Shown: positions 54,941 through 63,881 of the stretch, in pieces
Layout of the letters: each line of letters starts with the position of its first letter
Numbering within the stretch: the first letter of the stretch is position 1
DNA from: Streptomyces angustmyceticus
GTDB lineage: Bacteria > Actinomycetota > Actinomycetes > Streptomycetales > Streptomycetaceae
Length of the DNA: 64,000 bases
Assembly (NCBI RefSeq): GCF_019933235.1
Contig: NZ_CP082945.1
Coordinates: forward strand, 2,232,001-2,296,000
Reading direction: 5' to 3'
Position numbers and translations under genes: made by a program
Notes under the pieces: generated by a model
Database searches by the model: none
What the model saw: only the letters and a program-made list of their open reading frames with translations
Told to the model about the DNA's origin: nothing

Positions 54941-56107
54941 ATGACGGACGTGCAGTCGAATTCAGAGTCCTCAGCGTCCCGCCGTTTCCCGGCCCACGAC
55001 GACAACCACGACCACGAGATCGAATCCCTGCCGGAGTTCGACCGGGTGGTCGCCGCGGGCAGCCTCGCCGGACACCGCGTCCAGTCGGTCGATCTGACGG
55101 ACCGTACGTTCGCGCTGCTCAGCACGGACACCACGGAGTCCGTGTTCCTCGGCTGCGCGATGGAGCCGGACGCCGCCGCCAAGATACGGGCCGGCGGCTC
55201 CCTGGTCTTCCCGCCCGTGCCGGACCTGCCGTTCGATCCCTACCGCGGCAGCCTGTACGGCCCGGACGAGCTCTTCGAGGGGCTGGCCGGGTCCGGCTAC
55301 GACGCCACCCCGGACGCCCGCGCCTACCGCTGGTACCAGGAGACCAAGTCGGACGGCGACATCTTCGCCTCGATGCTGCGCAGCATCCACGACGACGCCG
55401 TCTCGGACGCCCTCGACGAACACCTCGCCGGTGCGCAGGTGGTGGGCATCATGGGCGGCCACGCCCTGCGGCGGGAATCGGCGGACTACGCGGGCGCGGC
55501 CCGGCTCGGGCGCCGGCTCACCCGCAGCGGTCTGACCGTCGCGACCGGCGGCGGCCCCGGCGCGATGGAGGCGGCGAACCTCGGGGCGTACGCCGCGCCC
55601 TTCGAGGACGAGATGCTCGACGAGGCGCTGGAACGTCTCGCCAAGGCACCGCACTTCTCCGAATCGGTCACCGAGTGGGCGCGGGCCGCCTTCGACATCC
55701 GGCGGAGCCGTCCGGGCGGCGGGGCCTCGGCAGGCATTCCCACCTGGTTCTACGGCCATGAGCCGCCGAACGTCTTCGCGTCCCACATAGCCAAGTACTT
55801 CGTCAACGCGGTGCGCGAGGACGGTCTGCTGGCGCGTTCCAACGCCGGCGTGGTGTTCCTCCCGGGCGCGGCCGGAACCGTCCAGGAGATCTTCGACAAC
55901 GCGACGCCCAACTACTACCAGTCGCGGGGCGAGCCGACCCCGATGGTGCTGGTCGACCGCGCGCACTGGACCGAGCGGCTCCCCACCTGGCCCCTCCTCC
56001 AGGCCCTCGCGGCGGACCGCCCCATGGCGGCCAGGATCGCCCTGGTCGACTCGGTGGACGAGGCTCCGGAGGCGCTGGCCCGGCTCCGCTCCGAGAGCGT
56101 TTCCTGA
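54941..56107 (+). CDS. LOG-family (lysine-decarboxylase-like) Rossmann protein
   Basis: A protein of 388 residues. The first ~165 residues are a separate domain with no motif I recognise. The second half is the LOG/PpnN-type nucleotide-monophosphate phosphoribohydrolase fold, with VATGGGPGAMEAANLGAYAA (~202-220) and LPGAAGTVQEIFDN (~307-319). The standard second motif is PGGxGTxxE; here the second Gly is Ala while the catalytic Glu is kept. Family members release a base from nucleotides. No ribosome-binding site is visible before the ATG at 54941, so a leaderless message is possible. It is a single gene. Confidence 0.8.
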   Translation: MTDVQSNSESSASRRFPAHDDNHDHEIESLPEFDRVVAAGSLAGHRVQSVDLTDRTFALLSTDTTESVFLGCAMEPDAAAKIRAGGSLVFPPVPDLPFDPYRGSLYGPDELFEGLAGSGYDATPDARAYRWYQETKSDGDIFASMLRSIHDDAVSDALDEHLAGAQVVGIMGGHALRRESADYAGAARLGRRLTRSGLTVATGGGPGAMEAANLGAYAAPFEDEMLDEALERLAKAPHFSESVTEWARAAFDIRRSRPGGGASAGIPTWFYGHEPPNVFASHIAKYFVNAVREDGLLARSNAGVVFLPGAAGTVQEIFDNATPNYYQSRGEPTPMVLVDRAHWTERLPTWPLLQALAADRPMAARIALVDSVDEAPEALARLRSESVS

Positions 56108-56282
56108 CCGGGCGCCGACGGTCCTTCTTCCCGCCCCCGCGCCGCCAGGGCGCCGGCCGCGGCCCCGGTTCACCCGGTCGGGCGGTGGATTCGCCCGGGG
56201 AGGCAACTCCCGTCCCGGAATGCGCGTCTGCCAGGCCGGACACGGAACACATGGTGTGCACAGCGGTCGAACGGAGCTCTTG

Positions 56283-57212
56283 GTGATCATCGGTCTTCTG
56301 ACGGCCGTGGCGGCGTCGGCCTGCTACGGCACGGGATCGGTCCTGCAGGCGGTGGGCTCACGCAAATCCGCCCGCCGGGAGGCGGCCGCGGCCTCCACGA
56401 CCGGGGTCACCCAGCACGGCGGCCCCAGCCTGTCGTCGACCGCGAAGGCCGCCGTGACCTGGGAGTTCATGGTCGGCACCGGGCTGGACTTCATAGGGTT
56501 CGCGCTCGGCGCGCTGGCCGCCCGGCTGCTGCCGCTGTTCCTCTCCCAGACCGTGATCAGCGCCAACCTCGTGATCACCGCCGTACTGAGCATCAAGCTG
56601 CTCGGCATCCGGCTCTCGCGGGCCGAGTGGAGTTCGATCGCGGTGGTCTGCGGGGCGCTGGTGCTGCTGGCGACGGCCGCCGGGCCGGAGGGCAGCGGCC
56701 GCACGCCGATCGCCGCCCACTGGTGGCTGCTCGCCGCGTCCGTCGTGCTCATCGGCGGCGGCACGCTGATCGTGCGGCTGCTCGGCGGCCGGGCCGCGAT
56801 CCTCGCTGGCCTGCTCTCCGGCCTGGGCTTCGGCGCGCTCGGGGTCGGCGTACGGGTGCTGAACGGCGTGGACCCCTTCCACCTGCCGACGCTGCTGGGC
56901 GATCCCGCCCTGTACGCGATTCTCATCGCGGGCCTCGGCGGGATGTACCTGCACACCGTCGCCCTGCAGATCGGGTCGGTGAACGGTGCCACGGCGGCGC
57001 TGGTGGTGGGCGAGACGGTGGTCCCGGGCATTCTCGGGGTGCTGTGGCTGGGCGACTCCTCCCGCCCCGGGTTCGCCTGGGTCGCCGCCCTCGGGTTCGT
57101 GGTGGCCGTGGCGGGCGCCGTCGCGGTCGCCTGGTTCGGCGAACCGGAAGCGCGAACTCAGGACGGTGCGCCGGTGGCGGGTGAGGCGAAGACGGAGGTG
57201 TCGGCCCGCTGA
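56283..57212 (+). CDS. DMT-superfamily (EamA-like) membrane protein
   Basis: A protein of 309 residues, with about nine to ten hydrophobic segments in the EamA-type layout, starting with VIIGLLTAVAASACYGTGSVLQAVG. The start is the GTG at 56283 with GGAG six bases upstream. A soluble stretch (KSARREAAAASTTGVTQHGG) lies between the first and second segments, which is typical of the actinobacterial magnesium-transporter-NIPA-like/DMT branch. The second half repeats the pattern (VNGATAALVVGETVVPGILGVLWLGD). Substrate unknown. Confidence 0.8.
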   Translation: MIIGLLTAVAASACYGTGSVLQAVGSRKSARREAAAASTTGVTQHGGPSLSSTAKAAVTWEFMVGTGLDFIGFALGALAARLLPLFLSQTVISANLVITAVLSIKLLGIRLSRAEWSSIAVVCGALVLLATAAGPEGSGRTPIAAHWWLLAASVVLIGGGTLIVRLLGGRAAILAGLLSGLGFGALGVGVRVLNGVDPFHLPTLLGDPALYAILIAGLGGMYLHTVALQIGSVNGATAALVVGETVVPGILGVLWLGDSSRPGFAWVAALGFVVAVAGAVAVAWFGEPEARTQDGAPVAGEAKTEVSAR

Positions 57213-57376
57213 GGCCCTCGGGGCGCGGGAGGTAGCCGGCCCGGCCACTCTCCGCGCTCGGCCGACCCGCTGGGCAGGCACCGACGCACTCAACCGAACC
57301 CGCTCGGCCCGCCTCGTCCGGCCCGCTCAGCCGGTCCCGCCCGCCCCGTTCAAGCCGCTCACCCCACCCGGCACAC

Positions 57377-58450
57377 TCACCCCGCCGCTTCCGACGCCTC
57401 CAGCACCACCACGTCCCGGGCCGCGAAGGCGATGCCCACCCGCTCCCCCACCTCCGGCGCGTCCCGCAGTGCGCAGGCCGCCTCCACCTGCGGTCCGGTG
57501 GCCGGCTGGAGCAGCAGCGCGACATGGGTGCCGCGGAAGGTGCGGGCCGCGACCGTGCAGGGCAGGCCCTCCGGGGCGGTGGTCAGCCGCACCCCGGCCG
57601 GGCGGACGAGCAGGCGGCACGGCCCGTCCGCGGTGCCGTCCGGGACCGGCACCTTGCCCCAGGGGGTGGCGGCGGCCTCGCCCTGCACCGTCGCCCCGAC
57701 CACGTTGTCGAAGCCGAGGAAGCGGGCGACGAATTCGGTGGCCGGCCGCTGCCAGACCTCCAGCGGGGTGCCGGTCTGCGCGATCCGGCCGTCCTGCATC
57801 ACCACGACCCGGTCGGCGAGCGCGAAGGCCTCGCCCTGGTCATGGGTGACCGCCAATACGGTGGTGCCCAATTCGCGGAAGAGGCGGCGGAGTTCGACGA
57901 CCAGCCGTTCGCGCAGCCCGCGGTCGAGCTGCCCGAGGGGCTCGTCCAGCATCAGCAGGCGGGGGCGGGGGGCCAGCGCGCGGGCCAGCGCGACCCGCTG
58001 CTGCTCGCCGCCGGACAGCGAGGCCACGGCGCGCCGCTGGGCGCCCGGCAGGCCGACGAGGTCGAGGAGTCCGGCGACCGTGCGCTCCCGCTCCGCGCGG
58101 GCGGCACGCCGCATCCGCAGCCCGAAGGCGACGTTGCCCTCGACGTCCCGCTGCGGGAAGAGCTGGTGGTCCTGGAACATCAGGCCCACCCCGCGCCGGT
58201 GCGCGGGCACCCCGGACTGTTCCCGCCCCTCCAGCAACACCGTCCCCGCGTCGGCCTGTTGGAGCCCCGCGACCACCCTCAGCAGGGTGGACTTGCCGCT
58301 GCCGCTCGGCCCCAGGACGCACACGATCTCGTGCGCGGCGACGTCGAGGTCGACCGCGTCCAGCGCGGGGCGCCCCGCCGTGCCGAAGCGGACGGTCACC
58401 CCGCCCAGCCGCAGCAGCTCCTGCGCAGTGGTCCCGGCCCGTGCCGTCAT
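57377..58450 (-). CDS. Thiamine-type ABC transporter ATPase (ThiQ-like)
   Basis: The ATPase subunit, 357 residues. Walker A is GPSGSGKST (47-55), signature LSGGEQQRVALARAL (from 145), Walker B LLMLDEPLGQLD, and the H-loop VTHDQGEAF. A TOBE-like C-terminal domain (LVRPAGVRL onward) follows, as in spermidine/iron/thiamine importers. It is the last gene of the binding protein - permease - ATPase operon headed by a TPP riboswitch, so thiamine or a precursor is the best substrate guess. Its ATG lies immediately upstream of the permease stop (58451). Confidence 0.88.
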   Translation of the reverse strand: MTARAGTTAQELLRLGGVTVRFGTAGRPALDAVDLDVAAHEIVCVLGPSGSGKSTLLRVVAGLQQADAGTVLLEGREQSGVPAHRRGVGLMFQDHQLFPQRDVEGNVAFGLRMRRAARAERERTVAGLLDLVGLPGAQRRAVASLSGGEQQRVALARALAPRPRLLMLDEPLGQLDRGLRERLVVELRRLFRELGTTVLAVTHDQGEAFALADRVVVMQDGRIAQTGTPLEVWQRPATEFVARFLGFDNVVGATVQGEAAATPWGKVPVPDGTADGPCRLLVRPAGVRLTTAPEGLPCTVAARTFRGTHVALLLQPATGPQVEAACALRDAPEVGERVGIAFAARDVVVLEASEAAG

Positions 58451-60139
58451 CTAGAACTCCCCGGAGTGGTCGAGGGGGCGCAGGCGCTCCAGTATCAGCA
58501 GGGCGGCGGCGCACACCACCATCAAGATGGTCGACAAGGCCATCGCCTGCCCGTAGTTGAGCTCTCCCGCGCGCCCCAGCAGGCGTGCCACGGCGACCGG
58601 CAGTGTCGGCTGGTCCGGCCGCGCGATGAAGACCGTCGCGCCGAACTCGCCGAGCGAGACGGCGAACGCGAAGCCCGCGGCGATCAGCAGGGCCCGCCGC
58701 ACCATCGGCAGGTCCACCTCCCGCCACACCCGCCACGGCGACGCGCCGAGCACGGCGGCCGCCTCCCGCAGCCGTCCGTCGACCGCCCGCAGGACCGGCA
58801 GCATGGTCCGGACCACGAACGGCACGCCCACCAGCGCCTGGGCGAGCGGCACCAGCCACCACGAGGCGCGCAGGTCGAGCGGGGGCGTGTCGAGGCTGAT
58901 CAGGAACCCGAAGCCGACGGTCACCGCGGACACCCCGAGGGGCAGCATCAGCAGCGCGTCGAAGCCGCGGACGAGCCGGCTGACGCAGGCCGTCCGTCCC
59001 GACGCTCCCGCGCGGAGCCGGGGGAGCGTCAGCGCGGCGGCCGCCAGCCCGCCCACCACCAGCGCGATCGCCGTGGCCGCCACCCCGTAGGCGAGGGAGT
59101 TCCACAGGGCGTCCAGGGGCGCGACGGCGAAGGTGCTGTCGGCGGAGGCGGCGGACCGCAGCGAGGTGTAGAAGCCCGCTCCGTAGCCGTCCGGCCCGTC
59201 GAACGACCGCTCCACGAGCACGGCGAGCGGCACGATGAGCAGGACGGTGATGACGCCGAGCGTCCCCCACAGCAGCGCCCACTGGCCGCGGCCGCGCGGC
59301 CGGTGGGCGGTCTGCGCGGCGGGCACCAGCCGCAGGGCGCTCTCCCGGCGGCGCACGGTGAGAGCGTGCAGGGCCAGCACGCCCAGCACCGCGGCGAATT
59401 GGACCAGGGTGAGGACGGCGGCGGTGGGCAGGTCGAGGAACTCCGCGGTCTGCCGGTAGATCTCCACCTCCAGCGTCGCGAAGGTGGGGCCGCCCAGAAT
59501 CTGCACCGCCCCGAAGGAGGTGAAGGTGAAGAGGAAGACCATCAGCGCGGCGGCCGCGACGGCGGGCCCCAGGGCCGGCAGCGTCACCCGCCGCCAGGCC
59601 TCGAACCGCCCGGCGCCGAGCATCCGCGCGGCCTCCTCCTGGCGCGGGTCGAGCTGGGACCAGAGCCCGCCGACGGTCCGTACGACCACGGCGTAGTTGA
59701 AGAACACATGCGCCAGCAGGATCGCCCACACCGAGGTGTCCAGGCGCAGGCCCCACAGCTCGTCCAGCAGCCCGCCCCGCCCGACCAGCGCCAGGAAGGC
59801 CGAGCCGACGACGACGGTCGGCAGCACGAACGGCACCGCCACCACCGCCCGCAGCAGCTGCTTGCCGGGGAAGGCGAAGCGCGCGAAGACGTAGGCGCCG
59901 GGCAGTGCGATCAGCAGGGTCAGCGCCGTGGAGGCGGCCGCCTGCCAGACGGTGAACCACAGCACGTGGGCGATGTCCGGGTCGCCGAGCACGGCACCGA
60001 ACCGCCCGAACTGCCACTGTCCGCCGTCCTTGAGGCCGCGTCCGACGATCGCCACGACCGGATAGGCGAAGAACAGCGCGAAGAAGGCGAGCGGCACCGC
60101 CATCAGGCCGAGCCGCACCGCCGTTCCCCGTACGGGCAC
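58451..60139 (-). CDS. Thiamine-type ABC transporter permease, fused two-unit form (ThiP-like)
   Basis: A membrane protein of 562 residues with two six-helix units, as in ThiP and FbpB. The two EAA loops are LDPRQEEAARMLGAGRFEAWRRVTLPALGPAV and VDGRLREAAAVLGASPWRVWREVDLPMVRRAL. The start is uncertain: the GTG at 60139, 17 bases after the binding-protein stop codon, is the first usable codon in frame but has no clear ribosome-binding site, so re-initiation from the upstream gene is likely. It abuts the ATPase gene. Confidence 0.88.
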   Translation of the reverse strand: MPVRGTAVRLGLMAVPLAFFALFFAYPVVAIVGRGLKDGGQWQFGRFGAVLGDPDIAHVLWFTVWQAAASTALTLLIALPGAYVFARFAFPGKQLLRAVVAVPFVLPTVVVGSAFLALVGRGGLLDELWGLRLDTSVWAILLAHVFFNYAVVVRTVGGLWSQLDPRQEEAARMLGAGRFEAWRRVTLPALGPAVAAAALMVFLFTFTSFGAVQILGGPTFATLEVEIYRQTAEFLDLPTAAVLTLVQFAAVLGVLALHALTVRRRESALRLVPAAQTAHRPRGRGQWALLWGTLGVITVLLIVPLAVLVERSFDGPDGYGAGFYTSLRSAASADSTFAVAPLDALWNSLAYGVAATAIALVVGGLAAAALTLPRLRAGASGRTACVSRLVRGFDALLMLPLGVSAVTVGFGFLISLDTPPLDLRASWWLVPLAQALVGVPFVVRTMLPVLRAVDGRLREAAAVLGASPWRVWREVDLPMVRRALLIAAGFAFAVSLGEFGATVFIARPDQPTLPVAVARLLGRAGELNYGQAMALSTILMVVCAAALLILERLRPLDHSGEF

Positions 60140-60156
60140 CGGGCGCCGGGTGCGGG

Positions 60157-61233
60157 CTACTTCAGAACGAGCGAGGACCACTGCTTGATCCACTGTTCGC
60201 GGTTCTTGGTGATCGTCTCGGGGGGCAGCGTCGTGGGCCTGCCGATCGTGGTGCCGTACTTGGTGAACAGCTCCGGCACCTTGGCGTCCGTACGCGCCGG
60301 GTTGACGAACATCCGCAGCGGCACGTCCTCCTGGAACCTCCGGCCGGCCAGGAAGTCCAGCAGCGCCTTGCCGCCCTTCTCGTTCCGCGCGCCCTTGAGC
60401 AGGCCGCCGAATTCGATCTGGCGGAAGCAGGTGCCGGTCGCGACCCCGGTGGGTGCCTCCTTCGGCGCGGGCTTCTTGCCCAGCACCTCGGCCGGCGGGC
60501 TGGAGGCGTAGGAGACCACCAGTGGCTTGTCGCCCTTGTCCTTGCCGGCCGCGGAGCCCGAGAACCGGTCGTTGTAGGCCTGTTCCCAGCCGTCGACGAC
60601 CTCGACGCCGTTGGCCTTGAGCTTCTTCCAGTAGCCCTGCCAGCCGTGCTCCCCGTAGGTGGCGATGGTGCCGAGCTGGAAGGCGAGCCCCGGGGAGGAG
60701 GTGGCGGGGTTCTCCGTGACGAGCAGCCCCTTGTACCGGGGTTCGAGCAGGTCGGCGAAGCTCTTCGGCGGCGCGGTCCTGTGGCGGGCGAAGTAGCCGC
60801 GGTCGTAGTTGACGCAGATGTCGCCGTAGTCCAGCGGGGTGACGCGGTGTTCGCCCTTGTCGAGCTGCAGCGCCGCGGGCACCTTGTCCAGCCCCTTGGC
60901 CCGGTAGGGGCTGAAGATCCCCTCGTGCAGCCCGCGGGAGAGCAGGGTGTTGTCGATGCCGAAGAAGACGTCGCCCTGGGGGTTGCCCTTGGACAGGATC
61001 GCCTGGTTCACGGCCTTGCCGGCGTCCCCGCCCCTGAGGATCCTGATCTTGTAGCCGCTCTCCTTCTCGAAGGCGGCCTGGACGGACTTGGAGATGTTGA
61101 ACGAGTCGTGGCTGACGAGTGTGACGGTCTTGGTGTCCGCGGCCCCGCCGCCCGCGCCACCGCATGCCGCGAGCGTGGACATGCCGACCACGGCGGCGAG
61201 CGCCGTGACGGTGATCCTGCTGATGGTGCTCAC
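60157..61233 (-). CDS. Thiamine-type ABC transporter substrate-binding lipoprotein (ThiB-like)
   Basis: A protein of 358 residues from the GTG at 61233 with AGGAGGA upstream. The N-terminus is a lipoprotein signal (ITVTALAAVVGMSTLAAC, Cys ~24). The mature part resembles the thiamine/iron group of binding proteins: TVTLVSHDSFNISKSV, GNPQGDVFFGIDNTLLSRGL, VTPLDYGDICVNYDRGYF, and YASSPPAEVL. The TPP riboswitch directly upstream supports thiamine, its phosphates or a pyrimidine precursor as the ligand. The exact ligand cannot be read from sequence. Confidence 0.9.
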   Translation of the reverse strand: MSTISRITVTALAAVVGMSTLAACGGAGGGAADTKTVTLVSHDSFNISKSVQAAFEKESGYKIRILRGGDAGKAVNQAILSKGNPQGDVFFGIDNTLLSRGLHEGIFSPYRAKGLDKVPAALQLDKGEHRVTPLDYGDICVNYDRGYFARHRTAPPKSFADLLEPRYKGLLVTENPATSSPGLAFQLGTIATYGEHGWQGYWKKLKANGVEVVDGWEQAYNDRFSGSAAGKDKGDKPLVVSYASSPPAEVLGKKPAPKEAPTGVATGTCFRQIEFGGLLKGARNEKGGKALLDFLAGRRFQEDVPLRMFVNPARTDAKVPELFTKYGTTIGRPTTLPPETITKNREQWIKQWSSLVLK

Positions 61234-61287
61234 TGATTCCTCCTGGCTGGCCAGGAAGAGACGCGGCCCTGCCCGGTGTCCGCGGCC

Positions 61288-61309
61288 CACCGCGCCGGAC
61301 GGCGCGGTG
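61288..61309 (-). terminator. Expression-platform hairpin of the TPP leader
   Basis: caccgcgcc-ggac-ggcgcggtg is a perfect 9-bp stem (61288-61296 with 61301-61309). It is nested in a longer repeat, ggccctgcccg (61265-61275) with cgggcagggc (61319-61328). These lie between the aptamer and the ribosome-binding site, where a switching terminator or sequestering stem is expected. Confidence 0.55.
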
Positions 61310-61349
61310 AGGGGACTTCGGGCAGGGCGCAACAGCATGAGTGACGACC

Positions 61350-61450
61350 GAACTTCCTACCCGGAATGACCCGGGCGAGGTTCAAGGGTCTGCGGGCACC
61401 GTAGGACTACGACGCTTCCGCACTCTCAGCGCTGTGGCGCTCCCCTGTCG
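61350..61450 (-). ncRNA. TPP riboswitch (THI element)
   Basis: Read on the minus strand, it starts with gacaggggagcgcc and cgctgagag, and ends with gacccttgaacctcgcccgg and gtcattccgggtagga. These match the conserved thi-box parts (CTGAGA, ACCC, GAACCTGAtCcGGGTAAtnCCgGcGnAGGGA). It lies 117 bases ahead of the ThiB-like start codon and 39 bases past the rlmN stop. When TPP is bound it should reduce expression of the three transporter genes. Confidence 0.93.
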
Positions 61451-61489
61451 GAATGTGCATTTGTTCGATCACACGGTACCAGCGGGCGG

Positions 61490-62596
61490 TCAGCGTTCCG
61501 AGGCAGCGAGCTGCCCGCAGGCGCCGTCGATCTCCTGGCCACGGGTGTCGCGGACGGTCACGGGCACGCCGTGCGCCTCGATGGCCTGGACGAACGCCCG
61601 CTCGTCCTCGGGGCGCGAGGCGGTCCACTTCGAGCCGGGCGTCGGGTTCAGCGGAATCAGGTTCACATGGACCCGCTTGCCCTTGAGCAGGCGTCCCAGC
61701 AGGTCACCGCGCCATGCCTGGTCGTTGATGTCCCGGATCAGCGCGTACTCGATCGAGATCCGCCGCCCGGACTTCTCGGCGTACTCCCAGGCCGCGTCCA
61801 GCACCTCGCGCACCTTCCAGCGGGTGTTGACGGGCACGAGGGTGTCGCGCAGTTCGTCGTCGGGAGCGTGCAGCGACACGGCCAGCCGGCACTTGAAGCC
61901 CTCGTCGGCGAACCGCAGCATCGCCGGGACCAGGCCGACGGTGGAGACGGTGATACCCCGCTGGGAGAGGCCCAGCCCGTCCGGCTCGGGGTCCGTCAGC
62001 CGCCGGATCGCGCCGACCACCCGCTTGTAGTTGGCGAGCGGCTCGCCCATCCCCATGAAGACGATGTTGGACAGCCGCGCGGGACCGCCCGGCACCTCGC
62101 CGTCGCGCAGCGCGCGCATGCCGTCGACGATCTGGTGCACGATCTCGGCGGTCGAGAGGTTGCGGTCCAGACCCGCCTGGCCGGTGGCGCAGAACGGGCA
62201 GTTCATCCCGCAGCCGGCCTGCGAGGAGATGCACATGGTGACCCGGTCCGGGTAGCGCATCAGCACGGACTCGACGAGCGTGCCGTCGTGCAGCTTCCAC
62301 AGGGTCTTGCGCGTGGTGTCGTCGTCGCACGAGATGTGCCGGACGACCTTCATCAGATCCGGCAGCAGCTGGCTCGCCAGCTTCTCGCGCGCCGCCGCGG
62401 GGATGTCGGTCCACTGCGCCGGGTCGTGCGCATAGCGGGCGAAGTAGTGCTGCGACAGCTGCTTGGCGCGAAACGGCTTCTCCCCGATCGCGGCCACCGC
62501 TTCACGACGCTCGACGGGGCTGAGATCGGCAAGGTGCCGCGGGGGCTTCTTGGCCCCGCGCGGCGCGACGAAAGTGAGTTCTCCGGGTGCAGGCAT
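61490..62596 (-). CDS. rlmN: Dual-specificity 23S rRNA/tRNA adenine-C2 methyltransferase
   Basis: A radical-SAM enzyme of 368 residues that methylates C2 of A2503 in 23S rRNA and of A37 in some tRNAs. The [4Fe-4S] motif is CGMNCPFC (C129, C133, C136). The second essential Cys is near the end in GACGQL (C360). Other family parts are [24 protein letters not shown] [13 protein letters not shown], and [17 protein letters not shown]. The start ATG at 62596 has only a weak upstream GGA; an upstream in-frame ATG at 62659 would add 21 unremarkable residues. The TPP-regulated operon lies downstream. Confidence 0.95.
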   Translation of the reverse strand: MPAPGELTFVAPRGAKKPPRHLADLSPVERREAVAAIGEKPFRAKQLSQHYFARYAHDPAQWTDIPAAAREKLASQLLPDLMKVVRHISCDDDTTRKTLWKLHDGTLVESVLMRYPDRVTMCISSQAGCGMNCPFCATGQAGLDRNLSTAEIVHQIVDGMRALRDGEVPGGPARLSNIVFMGMGEPLANYKRVVGAIRRLTDPEPDGLGLSQRGITVSTVGLVPAMLRFADEGFKCRLAVSLHAPDDELRDTLVPVNTRWKVREVLDAAWEYAEKSGRRISIEYALIRDINDQAWRGDLLGRLLKGKRVHVNLIPLNPTPGSKWTASRPEDERAFVQAIEAHGVPVTVRDTRGQEIDGACGQLAASER

Positions 62597-62943
62597 GGTG
62601 CGTCCAGTGTGGCAGATCGTCTGAGGCACCCCAGGTGACAGCGGGGTGGAGATAGTCACCCTCCGTCGTCACTTGTCATCGTTGACCCACCTCGCACGGC
62701 CCAGGGACGGCCCGGCGGCTTCCTGATCCAGTGACTGCTGGGCGAGGCAAGCGCAAATGCCGCAGTCGCCTCGCGCGCCTTATGGCCGTGCCACCTCCGT
62801 TTCAGGTTGAGCATGCCCCTGTCATTGAATAGGATCATCATGACCTCGGGGGATCCTTTAGTGCGGCGCGCATTCCCGCATCGCCGACGCCGGATACTTC
62901 CGGCCCCCAACGACCAGTCGAACAAATTCGAAATGGGGGAATA
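62597..62943. other. Intergenic region between rlmN and the secreted-protein gene
   Basis: These 347 bases separate divergent genes and are less GC-rich than the preceding DNA, notably near 62810-62940. The rlmN promoter must be in the left part and that of the secreted protein in the right part (ttgaataggatcat at 62824-62837 contains a plausible -10-like taggat). No gene was recognised. Confidence 0.5.
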
Positions 62944-63330
62944 ATGAGGGTACGTGGTTTCACGGCGGCCGGAATTGCTGCCGCAGCAACTGTGGTGTTC
63001 TGCGGTTCACCTGCTTTTGCCGGCCAGGATGCCATGGTTCATACGACGGACCACGTGAAGGACTACGGAGGGAAGGCGCTCTTCAATGACCGCGGGGACG
63101 CCTTCACCGTCTGCGACCTCAAAGCAGACGGCATGACCGCCGAAGCAATTGTCAAGATTGGAGACGCGGACGGCACGACCGCCTATTTGTCTGATCTTGA
63201 CGGAGCAGGCACCTGTAAGCACTTCACAAGGAATATGCCCGAGAACCACTCGTTCAAAATGCGGGTTTGCCTGCAAAAGAACTACCGCGGCGAATACCAC
63301 TGCTCGAACTGGGCCTGGGGTGTAGCCTGA
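62944..63330 (+). CDS. Small secreted protein with four cysteines
   Basis: Not recognised as a named family. It has 128 residues, and the ATG at 62944 is preceded by ATGGGGGA. The N-terminus is a Sec signal peptide (MRVRGFTAAGIAAAATVVFC) ending at AFA, with cleavage near residue 26. The mature ~102 residues contain Cys57, Cys91, Cys109 and Cys120, suggesting two disulfides, and several aromatic residues near the end (CSNWAWGVA). GC content is lower than in the neighbours, with more A/T-ending codons, which hints at recent acquisition. It lies about 550 bases from an integrase fragment. Confidence 0.75.
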   Translation: MRVRGFTAAGIAAAATVVFCGSPAFAGQDAMVHTTDHVKDYGGKALFNDRGDAFTVCDLKADGMTAEAIVKIGDADGTTAYLSDLDGAGTCKHFTRNMPENHSFKMRVCLQKNYRGEYHCSNWAWGVA

Positions 63331-63881
63331 GGCTCCCCATCGGTATCACTTCGGTGAAGCGCAAAACGCGTCATCAGATGCCGCTCACGGCGTACCACAT
63401 CACCGACGCCGCCTGGCAATGGAGCGCGCCTAGCGGTTGAGGAGTGAGCCCGTATTCAGGGCATCCCGGCACGTCACCGTGGGGTCAAATCACACAGCCT
63501 CCGCAGATGAAGTAACGGAACCGGCTCTTGACCAGCAGCAATTGGTCGGGGGCCGGTTCTCTGCGTGCTGCCCGACGATGCCCCGTGTTCCCCGTGTTCC
63601 CCGTGGTCCCCCCTGATCGGCACGGATAGGGCACGTGTATATGCCACGACGGTGGGCCAGTTTTGAGCGGAGCGCCCATGACGGGCTGAGCCACATCGCG
63701 GCAGCAGACAGCTCCTCCTCAGCCACGGATCAGCGTCCGCTCCCGCGCAGGCCCGCGTGGCGGGCCGGTGGGGTGTGATCCGTAGCGGCGGCTGATACAG
63801 CCGTTGGCCTGCGTGCCGGATACCGGATGTGTCAGAGCGGGGCTTGGTACTGCTGCGGGCGGCTGTCGAGCAGGAGTCGAC
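63331..63881. other. Non-coding or decayed region before the integrase fragment
   Basis: These 551 bases hold no convincing gene. Seen are a hairpin with an internal loop (gaaccggc 63518-63525 with gccggttc 63552-63559) and a tandem run ccccgtgttccccgtgttccccgtgg (63581-63606). A short minus-strand open frame (63485-63694) ends in LLLVKSRFRYFICGGCVI but resembles nothing I know. The mixed composition fits a decayed mobile-element edge. Confidence 0.45.

Noticed and set aside
58451..61165. A single 904-residue minus-strand frame spanning permease and binding-protein genes
   Set aside because: The N-terminal third is out of frame with the clear ThiB-like protein and is Arg/Gly/Gln nonsense; only the part from about 60139 is the permease.
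62656..62925. An 89-residue minus-strand open frame upstream of rlmN
   Set aside because: It occupies the divergent promoter region, has no ribosome-binding site, and has no recognisable family features.
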